DNA of 64,000 nucleotides from Ulota crispa (lineage: Eukaryota > Streptophyta > Bryopsida > Orthotrichales > Orthotrichaceae): assembly GCA_963920765.1 (NCBI GenBank), contig OY987243.1:20765419-20829418 (forward strand), written 5' to 3'. This document shows, in pieces, positions 11,823 to 22,374 of this stretch. Position 1 is the stretch's first letter, and every line of letters begins with the position of its first letter. The notes below the pieces were generated by a model. It saw only the letters and a list, made by a program, of their open reading frames with translations. It was not told the origin of the DNA and ran no database searches. The position numbers were made by a program, and so were the translations under genes.

Positions 11823-12739
11823 TTTTCAAAATCTCCAAACATTTTGAGAAGTTTTTTTGTATGAGGCTTTGCTCGATGTGCTTTGTTATTCTTCTTGACA
11901 AAGATTATAAGTTGCCCAACTTCATGCGTTTAAGGTGTCGAAGTGACATTTCAAGTTTTCTCTCATAAAACGCCACATGTAACAACCAACAACATTATCT
12001 CTGCCTTCAACTTCCAACTACAACACAAAAAGCTAGTAGGAAACAAACTGATTATCATAGGACTAGACAACAGAATAATACAAATGTTTCTAGCAATCAC
12101 CTAGTACTTCATAACCAACTAGGATGAAAACTTCGAAAATGTACTCAATTACAGATAAACTTCTCAATTAGAACACAAAACAAATGATTAGTAGGTTAAA
12201 TCGTTTCAAGATTAGAAGGCACAAAAATATGTAGACACAACAGAGTACAAGACGCACAAAACAAAATCACCCATCCTTGCATAATCTCTCTTGAAGCCAA
12301 ACTTTTCAAATTTATTGGCTCTAGACCACAAGGGAGAAGACCGCAAGGGAGAAGTCTTTGCATAAAGAGGCTTTGCATAGAGAGAAGCACTCAGAACTCG
12401 TTAGAGCTTATAATCATCTGCTGCTCTTACTGCACTTTTCGGTGAATGTAAAAATACCAATTCTGATAGCAAAGCGATTGCCGACTCCAAACCCCTGGTT
12501 TTAGGGTTTAGCAGTTGTGAGATCTTACCACCAAGCTCATGTTCAAGCGTGATGGTCAAGAATGCTACGCAACCCTCACACGATCACTGAAAACGTCTAC
12601 TCAGAGCGCCGCAGGAGAGGGCACACAATCAATAATTGAGCTTGAGCAATCCTGTGAATAAAGCACCATCATCACCCCCGCATACACATTTGTCTGCACA
12701 GAATCGGAACTTGAATTTGGTACAAATTAAAGGGTTTTT
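11823..12739. other. 3-prime flank of the PR-10 copy A gene
   Basis: Intergenic. The last few hundred bases probably include the 3-prime untranslated region of the minus-strand gene, but no clear poly(A) signal was identified. Confidence 0.35.
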
Positions 12740-14262
12740 TTACGAGGCTTTGGCGGCAGCTTCGAGAGCCTTCCAGACGGCAATGCAGAATCTGTTGTCC
12801 AGCGAGGCGTGCTCGTTCATGGGGACGTAGGTGGCAGTCCAGGTGGCCGTCGTGGTTCCCTCGGTCGGTCCCGGAACGAACTCCATCACGGCCGAGACGT
12901 GCTTGAATCTGGGGTCACCCCTGATCACCGTGTACCCTACTCTCTTCGTCTTCTCGTCGAACACGTCCAAGCGCTCCACCACTTCCCCGCCATTCGGAAT
13001 CACTGCAAAAAACCACGCCCGGCCATACAACTCATGAGCTCCAAACCCCAATTCTCATAAAACAGCGAAAAAGTTGCGCAGCAGAAGATAAATCAATCCA
13101 AACCCTAATTCTCATGGATCAACGAAAAAGTTGCCCAGGAAGGGATTGGAATCGCTGCGAGAACAAGACCAAATCTAGTGAGAAGTCACAGAAGCGGAAC
13201 TTGGCGTCAACCTGATTGAATTCAAGGTCATGACCTCAAGAAAAACTGTCCGCAGTGACACACGCCCAAATTGACTAAAATGTCCCAATTGATTGAAATT
13301 TGACAAGAATCGACAAAAACATGTCCAAATTGACAAAAAGGTGTCCGAATCAGGGTGCCCAAATTGACAAAAAAATCTCCAAATTGACACTGCTCCCTTG
13401 TAATGTCAAGGGATATGGCAAGATTCGTACCAGGGCCCATTTTGCAGACGCGGATGCTACCCACTTCGCCATTGCCTTGAACGAATGTGCAAGACTCGAA
13501 GATATGCGGCAGCGCTTTGGGCAGAACGCTGTTCTCCACCTTCACGACCTTCCAGATGGCGTCCGGAGTGGCGTCCAAGGTTCCGGTGTGCGTCAAAACC
13601 TTCTTCGCCAGCACGGCTTTCTCAAACGTCTTGAACATGAGGCTGGTGACGCTCTTGATGTGCTCCGGAGGGCCGGCATCGCCCACGGGATCGTACTTCC
13701 CAGTCCAAGTGGCTGCTGTTTGATTCGGCCCCGTGGAAACGAACTTCACCTCGCCTGTGAAGTTGGTGTAGCGGGGATCGCCTTCCATCACTGTATAGGT
13801 CAACGTTTTCGTGGCATCGTTGATGGTGTCGAGCCGTTCCTTTGCCGCTCCTGCTTGCGGAATGGCTGCCACGGCACACATTCCAACAAAACCACGCTAA
13901 ATACTCCACACCGTTCCCAGATCGAAGCGGAAACGGCAACGGCAACGGCAACGGCACGCGATCAGGAACTAGAACTTCTGAAACGCAGGACTCTTACACT
14001 GAAGCTTAGTTGTTTTGTGTTGCAGACGTGGATATGGCTATGGCGCAAGTGCTTGAAGTGGAATTAGGTTGGGACATTGCTCACCAGGGCCGAAGTGCAA
14101 GATGCGGAGGGTGCCTGGACCGCCGGAGCCTTCTAGAATCTCCATTTTGGAGAAGTACTCGGGAAGCAAATCGGGCAATATTTTGTCCGAATGCTTGCAA
14201 CACTCCCACGCGTCGTGCGCTTCGCAAGTGAGCACCTCGGTGAGCGATATGACATGCGCCAT
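12740..14262 (-). CDS. Two-domain Bet v 1/PR-10-like protein (copy A)
   Basis: Three exons: 14262-14085, 13865-13431 and 13002-12740, giving 291 residues. All introns are GT-AG and phase 1. Residues 1-145 form one Bet v 1 domain, with a glycine-rich P-loop EGSGGPGT at about 44-51, then KERLDTINDATKTLTYT and a C-terminal helix ending FEKAV. A second domain starts near residue 150; its P-loop is degenerate (QGNGEVGS). Single-domain PR-10 proteins are about 155-160 residues. They are cytosolic hydrophobic-ligand carriers or enzymes with one intron near codon 61-62. Here an intron falls at codon 60 and again at the matching place in domain 2. The start was chosen because MAH is shared with the paralogue at 24839; an in-frame Met lies 8 codons upstream. 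Intron 2 holds a miniature CACTA-like repeat. The ligand is unknown. Confidence 0.9.
13231..13405. mobile_element. CACTA-like miniature repeat in intron 2 of PR-10 copy A
   Basis: Carries repeated (t)ccaaattgacaaaaa boxes and an end reading CTCCCTTGTAATG, close to the complement of CACTACAAGGGAG. The other end (ctcaagaaaaactgtc) is diverged. Same family as 29699-29856 and 35608-35763. Confidence 0.5.
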
Positions 14263-15690
14263 CGCTACCAAAGCTCTAAAAAACAATCACAACACTCGCT
14301 AAACAGCAAAAGTCCAAATTCTACAGACGACAGCAAAGTGATCGATTTGCATTCCCTGACCCCGCATTGATTTGGTTTGATTTGGGACTCTCTGATCGAT
14401 CGGTAACTTACTACTAGTCATTGATTGATTGGAGACGAGCAGTTGTACAAGCGGCAAAGCTACTTGTGTCCCCGCTCCCGGTGGCCCGAAGTCTACCACT
14501 CTAGTACCCATCTTGACGCAATAAGTCAAGCATGCGCATCACATAATACATAAATATAAAACTCCTTAAATATCTCCCACCATTCTCGCAACTAGACGTT
14601 GCCCCACTAACTGTGTGTTTTGCTTTTCATTCCTAGTCCATGCTTTTAAACATGTAATAGCATCTGCACCCACACACACTCAAGAGCCACGCAAGAGCAC
14701 TTGACATGGCAGCTCTATTTGATGGGTCTCATCACAAACGCGCCCTTATACTACACAACATAAGGTTTGCTCAATTGTAACTTGAATATTGAAATGTTTA
14801 GGGTTTGATGAATAATTAGTGTGCCCAAATTCAAGACAATCAAAATTTGTTGACTAATAAACTCAAGAGGTCCATAGTTGAAGCTCAACACTTGTCCTTC
14901 ATTATACATGCTCAATACTTGTTTGTACTTGCTTGAATGCAAGGGTGGGGCATTGAAGATTTGAGCAAGCCCGTGATCTTGGATACACCTTGGACACTTG
15001 CTTTTGAGAGCTCCAAGTTGAGTGCAAGGGTGCAAACGCTCTAATGGGTTCACACCCTTCCCACTTTTGCAATAAGGCTCACAAACCTAATTTTACCAAT
15101 TTTTTTCATGGGTACAAACAATGCAAAATAGCATATTGGGTTTAAGTTTTGTACTTGATTGATTCTCTTATTTACTACGTAACGGCATCCGGTAGAATGT
15201 TCCAGGAGAGGGTTGACTGCAGTAGTCAAACCATGGACCTGAGGGGACTCAATGTAACACGCACGTTGCCAAGCTTGAGTGCTGAATTGCTGATGTTCAA
15301 ACCTTAAAGTTGTAGTAGGGGAGTGGTACTCTCTATTACTTTTGGTGGTTTCATCAAATAAAGTAGTAAATTTAGAAGATCTCAGCAGGGGAGTGGAGAG
15401 GGTTTATTGGTGGAGATAGGTTTGTTGAAAAACGGTAAAAGAAATAGTGGATTTGGACCACTTTCAATGGGACTAGGTTGATTTTTGCGTTCTTGGCGGC
15501 TTGGATAGGTCGGAGCCACGGCCATTTCAACATCGAACGTTGACTCTAGATTTGGACTAGATTTGGAGACGTAGGCTGCGTTTGTGGGAATTGGGAACCT
15601 AGTGACGTCATCATCAGTTCTGACGGTCAATGCTCAATGAGGCTGTGTCGTATGCGAGGATAGTTCACGGAGGTTTTTGAATTTCACCCG
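14263..15690. other. Upstream flank of PR-10 copy A and intergenic DNA
   Basis: 14263 to about 14600 is the presumed promoter and 5-prime untranslated region. A minus-strand open frame at 14511-14299 is not recognised. 15170-15660 is unique-looking, moderately GC-rich DNA with a minus-strand open frame (15382-15630) of no known family. Confidence 0.35.
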
Positions 15691-15694
15691 TTAA

Positions 15695-15933
15695 CCCCCA
15701 AGCGCCCAAGGGGGCAAAATATGGCCTCTCGGCTTTGAAAAATTTCTAGGTTTGACAATTATAATCTTTTCAATGGTACAATGAAAGGATGTGTTATTTT
15801 TTGTGGAGTTTTGGGCCTATGTTCACTACCAATTGGTATGGTCAATCTTTGTGAATCTTTTTAGGTGATAGTTTGATTGGAATGAGTTTCAACGGGTTTG
15901 GATATGAGTGAACTTGTGTTGAGCGCTCAGGGG
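15695..15933. mobile_element. Short TTAA-flanked MITE (239 bp)
   Basis: TTAA at 15691-15694 and 15934-15937. Ends CCCCCAAGCGCCCAA versus CCCCTGAGCGCTCAA. Closely related to 58523-58764. Confidence 0.8.
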
Positions 15934-15937
15934 TTAA

Positions 15938-16304
15938 AGGCATCTCCACCGCGTTCATTGCATTAGATGTGACCGGAGATTTTTAGGGCCACAGGGTGGG
16001 TCACTTTATCTACAAGCTCCGTCTTTGCAAAAGGTCTCCCACCTTGCATACGCACCGCAACTCATTGCACTCACACAACAATTGTCCTTGTGACGGCACC
16101 TTTTGTCTTCTTCTCCCTTTCTTCTCCTAGATTATCCTCCCGTGAGCTCCAAAGACCTAGAGATTAGCATGCCAAAGAGGTTGTAGCATCTGTACGTCCA
16201 AAATACTTGGAAATGAGTTGCAACCGTGCGGTGGAGCTCTGAATTCAACTCCTACCGCTACACTAGGGGTTGAGGTTCCCCTTGCATGTGCAATGGATAT
16301 GCTC
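15938..16304. mobile_element. Harbinger-like MITE, TAA target site
   Basis: Ends AGGCATCTCC and GAGCATATCC. TAA lies at 15935-15937, inside the TTAA of the preceding element, and at 16305-16307. GC-richer interior. Abutting neighbours share their target bases. Confidence 0.6.
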
Positions 16305-16306
16305 TA

Positions 16307-16712
16307 AGGTAGGACAACCCATTCTTGATTGGGCCCCATTTTTGCACTCTACATTTTGGATGTTCTCCACACAGTGTTGAACTCAAAGTGGAGCAATGAA
16401 TGCCTCTTACACAAGCAAATCCTGTCACATGTGAGCTTAGGAGCTAGTTTCAGAGGGTTGGGACTGGGACCATCAAGTACATGTATAGGAACACATCCAA
16501 GCAATTTCAAGGTCAGTCTAGAGTTGCTAATAGGGACCCTATGAGCTGCAACTTTTCCTCCTAATATAGAATAATCTACAATTTTTTTTCCACGAAAATT
16601 ACTTTCCGTGATAGCTTGTTGAAAGATTAATTCTATGGATCTTTTCCCTAAATTTTTTGAGACATCAAGGTATCCCAAATGCTTAAATGGTTGGGTATGG
16701 GTATACAGTGAC
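16307..16712. mobile_element. Stowaway-like element with conserved internal ORF
   Basis: Begins AGGTAGGACAACCCA after TA (16305-16306). The right end is decayed (gggtatgggtatac). Its minus strand (16729-16349) is open for 126 codons and resembles the open frame inside 31737-32135 (shared SRLTLKL.GCV, LDGP.PN and CLCK). No known domain. Confidence 0.6.
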
Positions 16713-17643
16713 CCACAAAATTGTCTCAATGTTTGCTTTGACGCCTAGTTTTTTTCGATATCTCCACTACATAGTGTCAAAATATAATTGGCATTTTATC
16801 CTCAGATTTTTTGTATTTGATCCTTGTGCAATCATGATCAAGTATACCAAAGTTTAGTTACTAAAAACCAAAATCCTATTTTTGGTAAATGATTTTGTGT
16901 CAAAATCATGGTTTTACAACAAAGTTGATTAAATAAACATGGGTGATGAATTTTTGAGATTTGATTGCATAGATATGTAGGAGACATCCATATGCACATC
17001 TTTGTATCAAACAAACATTTTCAAAAAGTTTCAAAATTCCTTCTACAAAGATTTTAATGTTATGGTGATCATGACCAAATTTAGTAAAATAGATAATTCT
17101 TCATGGGAATTAATTTTTGACAAATTAACTTATACATTGTGATTAAATTTGTACCTTTAAACATGATGATTGCATTGAATTCAAAGGATAAGCAAAAATA
17201 GGGGATTAGTGATTTATTTGTTGTAGTAAGTACATGTTGTAAGACCTCTTTAAAGACTTTGTAAGGGGCTCTTGGAGGGCTCAAAACTTTGCTAATGTTT
17301 TAAGCACCACTTATTTACTTACCGTACCTACATATTGCTCCCAGTATAAATTTTGTATGCATTTTTTGTAAATCATTTATCCTTCAATTAAGATTTATTA
17401 ATATGAGTCCCAAAGTTTGGCATAACCACATTTTGTTATCTCAAGACTTGGCTTGAAAACCCTGGATTTGTTGTTTATGAGACACTGATCAATGCATGGC
17501 ATTTGGCTAATTATGTGTACAAAGGGTTCACAATTTGAACCACAATTGCATGAATACGATATTTTGGGACACTTCATATTTGGGCTCAATTGTTGCTCCA
17601 ATTTGAGAACCGCCAAGATGAATCAACAAGATTGCTTGAATCC
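16713..17643. other. AT-rich intergenic, no feature seen
   Basis: No coding signal. A weak inverted pairing of atgatca-type motifs near 16830 and 17070. Confidence 0.3.
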
Positions 17644-17647
17644 TTAA

Positions 17648-18576
17648 CCCCTAAAGGGCCAGACCCTTTTTTTTTAAAGAAACATAGCGATTTTGGGAGA
17701 TTTTGGGCAGGTACCTATGATTGGAGCTTTCTATATTTTAAGCTGAAATTTTAATGGAATGTGGGGACAAAATTTGTCTTTCATATGCATTAAATTTTAT
17801 GACATTTGGAATTATGAGTAAGAAGTTATGGCCTAATATGTTGTTTTTTATGTTCGTTGAGCAACCTAAGCAAATTTTTAAAAATCATTTTTTTCAAAAA
17901 CATTAATTTTAAATGGGTTTAGGAGTTTTATGTGAATGTAGGAAGCTTTGAATCATTCTATTTAGATCAACAAGATGAAAGTTATGAGGATTTTTTGTTT
18001 GCGGGTAGCTTTGGATTCTCTACTCCAAAATAAACTTTGAAGTCTTTTACTTTACTCAATTTTAAACATTTCGCAAAAAAAAACAAAACCAGGGGATGAA
18101 TATTGTTTATGACAACATTATGACCATTGGGATTGGCATTTTTCAATTCCATAATTAAACTCTTAACAATTTAGTGTTTTGAATCATTCTCTATTTCTTT
18201 TTACTTATTTATTTTTTCCATAATTATGTTATACAACTCCAAATGATTTGAAACTTTTTTGACATGTACTTTACTTAGGTGGAATAAGGAATTTAGAGAG
18301 GCACCACCCACGTGGCCTTTTTTCCTTAGAAATTTCACTTTCTCAAGGATAGCAGCCCGGTTTTTCACAAGATGTTTTTGAATATTCAAATCCTTCTAAC
18401 TTCCAATCCACGTGGTGGAAAACTCTGATTTTTTTTTCACATCTTCTAAAACCATTCTTCTGCAAGATCCTACAGTCATATATGCATAAAAAAAATTTGT
18501 TTCAAATTTGGTTGATGCTCTAAAAATGGCAGTTTTGAAGAGTTTTTGGTGAAAACTTTGCTTGGTCCTTTAGGGG
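17648..18576. mobile_element. Long TTAA/CCC-type element (929 bp)
   Basis: TTAA at 17644-17647 and a one-base variant TAAA on the right. Ends CCCCTAAAGGGCC and CCCCTAAAGGACC. The interior is related to 26924-27855 and 60234-61170. Confidence 0.75.
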
Positions 18577-18733
18577 TAAAATGAAGTCCTTAGTTGAATC
18601 CCTGGACTTTATGTTGAAATTTTGTGTGTTTGAGCTTGACAATGACGTGATTGTTAGTGTGGAAACATTTGGGTGCCAAACGCTAAGCCCAAGGAAAAAA
18701 AAAACATTGGGTCAATCACCACAAAGCATTCAA

Positions 18734-19045
18734 ACACCATATTTGTTATAATAAGAGTATTCCATTGAAATGAGAGGTAAAATACCCAAAATTCAACAAA
18801 AGATAGGTCAATTTGACAAAAAGTTTTAGGTCAATTCATTCAATTTGAATCGAGCTAAATTGACATAAAACCTTTCAAATTTGACTTAAAATTGAAATTT
18901 TTTTGTCAATTCAGCTTAATTTCAAGTTGAAAACTCCCATTTTAATGCAAATTGGTGATTTTGGATGGAAATTGGTGATTTTGGTCAAAATTTAACATAT
19001 TTATTTTGAGAGGTCCTCATTCTCTCATTATGATGAACATGGTGT
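18734..19045. mobile_element. ACACCATATT foldback MITE
   Basis: Inverted ends ACACCATATTTGTTATAAT and ACACCATGTTCATCATAAT. The interior is shared with 3203-3573. Confidence 0.7.
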
Positions 19046-19067
19046 TTTCATCCAATGAAGAATTTAA

Positions 19068-19788
19068 CCCCTAAAGGATCACTTGTCCCTACGGGGGACA
19101 AATAGGATTTTCGGGCATGTACTTATGGCCAAACTACTTTGTGTAATTTTTGGAAACTTTTATGGAAGATGGGGAATTCAAAGATCTATGTGGGCATCTA
19201 ATTTTTTTCCTTGTTTTGACATTTATTGAAGAAGTTAAAAATGAATTTATGAGAATTTTTGTTTGGCAGGTAGCCCAAAAACTTCTTTAAAAATTGCATT
19301 GAAAAAAAATAAAAACTTGAGGTTAGTTTTTTAGACTTACATATATGTGAGAAGCTTTTAATCATTCAATTCTAATTGATGAGATAAAAGTTATGAGAAG
19401 TTTTAGTTTGCATGTAGGCATAGTTTTGAGATTTTTCACACCTATCCATAAACTAAAACTGCTCATAACTTCATCTCATCAATTAGAATTAAATGATTCA
19501 AAGCTTCCCACATATATGTAAGTCTAGAGAACTAACCTCAAGCTTTAATTTTTTTTGAATCACATTTTAAAAGAAGTTTTTGGGCTGCCCGCCAAACAAA
19601 AATTCTCATAAATTCATTTTTAACTTCTTCAATAAATGTCAAAACAAGGAAAAAATTAAATGCCCACACAAATCTTTGAATTCCCCATCTTCCATAAAAG
19701 TTTCAAAAAATTACACAAAATAGTTTAGCCATAAGTACATGCCCAAAATCCCATTTATCCCTTGTAGGGACAAGTGGTCCATTAGGGG
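19068..19788. mobile_element. TTAA-flanked CCC-type foldback element (721 bp)
   Basis: TTAA at 19064-19067 and 19789-19792. Ends CCCCTAAAGGATCACTTGTC and CCCCTAATGGACCACTTGTC. An almost full-length palindrome centred near 19435. Closest relative of the partial element at 1-968. Confidence 0.85.
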
Positions 19789-20017
19789 TTAATCCAAATT
19801 TATTGACTTCAAATTGAGCCATCAATTTGGCCCCATATGACCTAAACTTGGGCACAACTTGTGGCCTTATGGATAGCAAATTGGGCCTAGGTCCTAATAA
19901 GAACTGCCCAAGAGTTGCCAATTCTTATGGCAATAGTTGAACAATAATCACATTTCTTGAGAATGTCAACTATAGTAAAGGTGAACATGAATGATCTCCT
20001 TGAGAAACTGGTTTTAA

Positions 20018-20840
20018 CCCCTAAAGACCCAAGGAACCCACTTTGGGCTTTATGAAAACTTGGGCAGGCTCTATTGACTTCATAATTTGGAATTTTTTCA
20101 TGAAATTTTTAGGTTGGATGCTACTCATCATAATCTACATGTGAAGCTTTATTTCATGTCATTTGGATAAGTATTGCAAAAGTTAGAAGGTTTTTTCAAT
20201 TTCAATGTCAAACCGGGCAGCAAAAATTATATTCTAAATTTTTAAAATTTTTTTTTTAGAATTATACAGATTGATACCTACTCAAAAAAAATTGAATCAC
20301 TCAATTCCAAATAATGAGGTAAGAGTTACAAGGAGTGTTCTTTTGCTAGCAATGAAGGTAGGAAGAGTGTAGAAAAAACATATGAAGTTATTTTTTACTC
20401 TCAATTTTGAAAAATTACAAATGAAAATGAAAGTTACTAATTGTCTATTAGAGCATTCTCACCATTGGGATTAATAATTTTCAAATTCTTCCAAAACTTA
20501 TTAGCATATTAGTTATATTTTTCATTCATCAATACCTTCCACTTCACAATTTTTGTAAAAATGAATCCAAATTTTTTTTGGTTAATTTTTTTATATATAC
20601 TTTCAACCCATTTTCTGACATATTGCAAAAATTGCACAAGAAATTTAACATATGTGTTTTTTTTCTAAAAAGTTTGAAAATCAAAACTTCACCTTTTGGA
20701 AGGACTAGAAAAACCTACATTTTGAAATCTAGGCACATTGATCTTGCAATTGGTGGGGATATTCATTCTAAAATTTTGGGACAATGTACTTGTGCAAGTC
20801 AACCAAAGGATCCTATGGTTGGATTTGTTAAAAAATAAGT
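20018..20840. mobile_element. TTAA/CCC-type element, right end not found
   Basis: TTAA (20014-20017) then CCCCTAAAGACCCAAGG. The interior contains the caccattgggatta motif also seen in 33885-34801. No matching right terminus, so the end at 20840 is a guess. Confidence 0.5.
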
Positions 20841-22374
20841 TTCAATGAAGATTTTGACCCTAGTTTGGGGACTAGTATTTTGAAGTAGTTTTGGGCCTCT
20901 AAACACAAAAGAATTTTAGGATTACAACTCTAGTCAACACAATTATTTACTCCTACAAAAGTGGCAATTTGAACCACTCAAGAATTTTGCTTCTTGTGAA
21001 TTTTATTTATTAATTAGAGAAAATATCTTTCACACAACAGATTTTCTGGATATTGAATTTTACATTTGTGAGAACTTTGTTGATTTAAGTTTAAGTTTGA
21101 GTGTTTTGATAATTTCTTCAAGACATTTCATCATTGATGTAAGATCATGAAGAAATCATCATACAATTCATTCTAAAGCGGCAAAATTCTCTTAAAAACA
21201 TAAAATCCTAAAATCCTAAAATTAAGTTTTTCCCCAAATTGACAAATGTCACATTTTTTAGCATACTTTATTATGTAAAGTTTTATTTTTTTGAATTTAC
21301 ATTCTTATTATTTATATTAATGTAAGTTCATAAACAATTTGGAACCTAAATGTCCATACAACTTTAAAAGAAGGGCAAATTTTAGAGATAAGCCTTTGAA
21401 GGTGGTTACCTAAAGGGTAATAGGAAGTGAGAGTGAAGCACAAATAAATATCAATATTTCTAATGTATCTTGTAAAGGAGTTAACTTTAAACTTCTTTCA
21501 AATGCAAAATTGATTAGCTGTGAGCATTTTGACATTGGAGAGTCCTTGGAATTTGCAACAGCCCGGCCCAACTTAAGAAAGGTGCACTTAATGCAAGACT
21601 TGGAACATTTGAAATTGGTACATTATCATTGCCATATAAAACAAAAGTGCTATCTCTTTGGGAGGTGCCTTGGGCCAAAGTTTTTGAGTAAAGTGAACTT
21701 CTAGGATCATCTTGCTTTCATGATTTTCCTGTCCTTGGCCTCTGAACCCAAGTGTAAAGAGTGCCAAACTACAAGTTTTCTTGACAAGTTGATTTATTTT
21801 GGTCTAGGTAGATATTTCTGGTCTTTTGTTCTTTGGGTAGAAAGGAACTCCCACACTGTACTAAACAATGTTATGAGTACAGTGGCACATGTTTCCAGAT
21901 AAGATCCATATGCCTCGTATTTCTACAATCTAAGTTGGTTTCATCCTTGTTGGTTTAAGGTTACAATTCCATTTACTTAACAGTACGATCAAGAGAAGTG
22001 ATCCCTTAGCTCTCTTCTACTCTATATACAAACAGGAATCAAGAGTATAGACTCACAGCAATTCAATTAGTGTTGCTCATTTCAAGAGCAATTCCCGTAT
22101 TGGACGAAGAAACGGCTGGCCGATTGCCACTCATGTACACGTATACAAATCAGCTTTCAAAGAGAAAGCAGGGTAACCAAGCTAATATGCACACACCTTT
22201 CACCATTTGATAAAACCGGCAACTCTCACACTCAAATGTATTTGCACGTCGCTATACGACAATGTCGACTAAACAGAGCACAAAATTTTTAGTCGATTGA
22301 AGATCGTAGATTCTGTTAATATTCAGTTCTCTCAGCTATAAATAAATTAAAAATCTCGTAAAAATCCGAATGCT
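20841..22374. other. Intergenic, 3-prime side of PR-10 copy B
   Basis: 21014-21252 is a diverged copy of the weak foldback at 8098-8336. Minor open frames at 21510-21902 have no recognisable motif. The part from about 22000 is unique-looking and may include the 3-prime untranslated region. Confidence 0.3.

Noticed and set aside
12809-14067. Long plus-strand open frames opposite the PR-10 copy A exons (up to 255 codons)
   Set aside because: They are the antisense of GC-rich exons; the minus strand has the splice sites and Bet v 1 homology.
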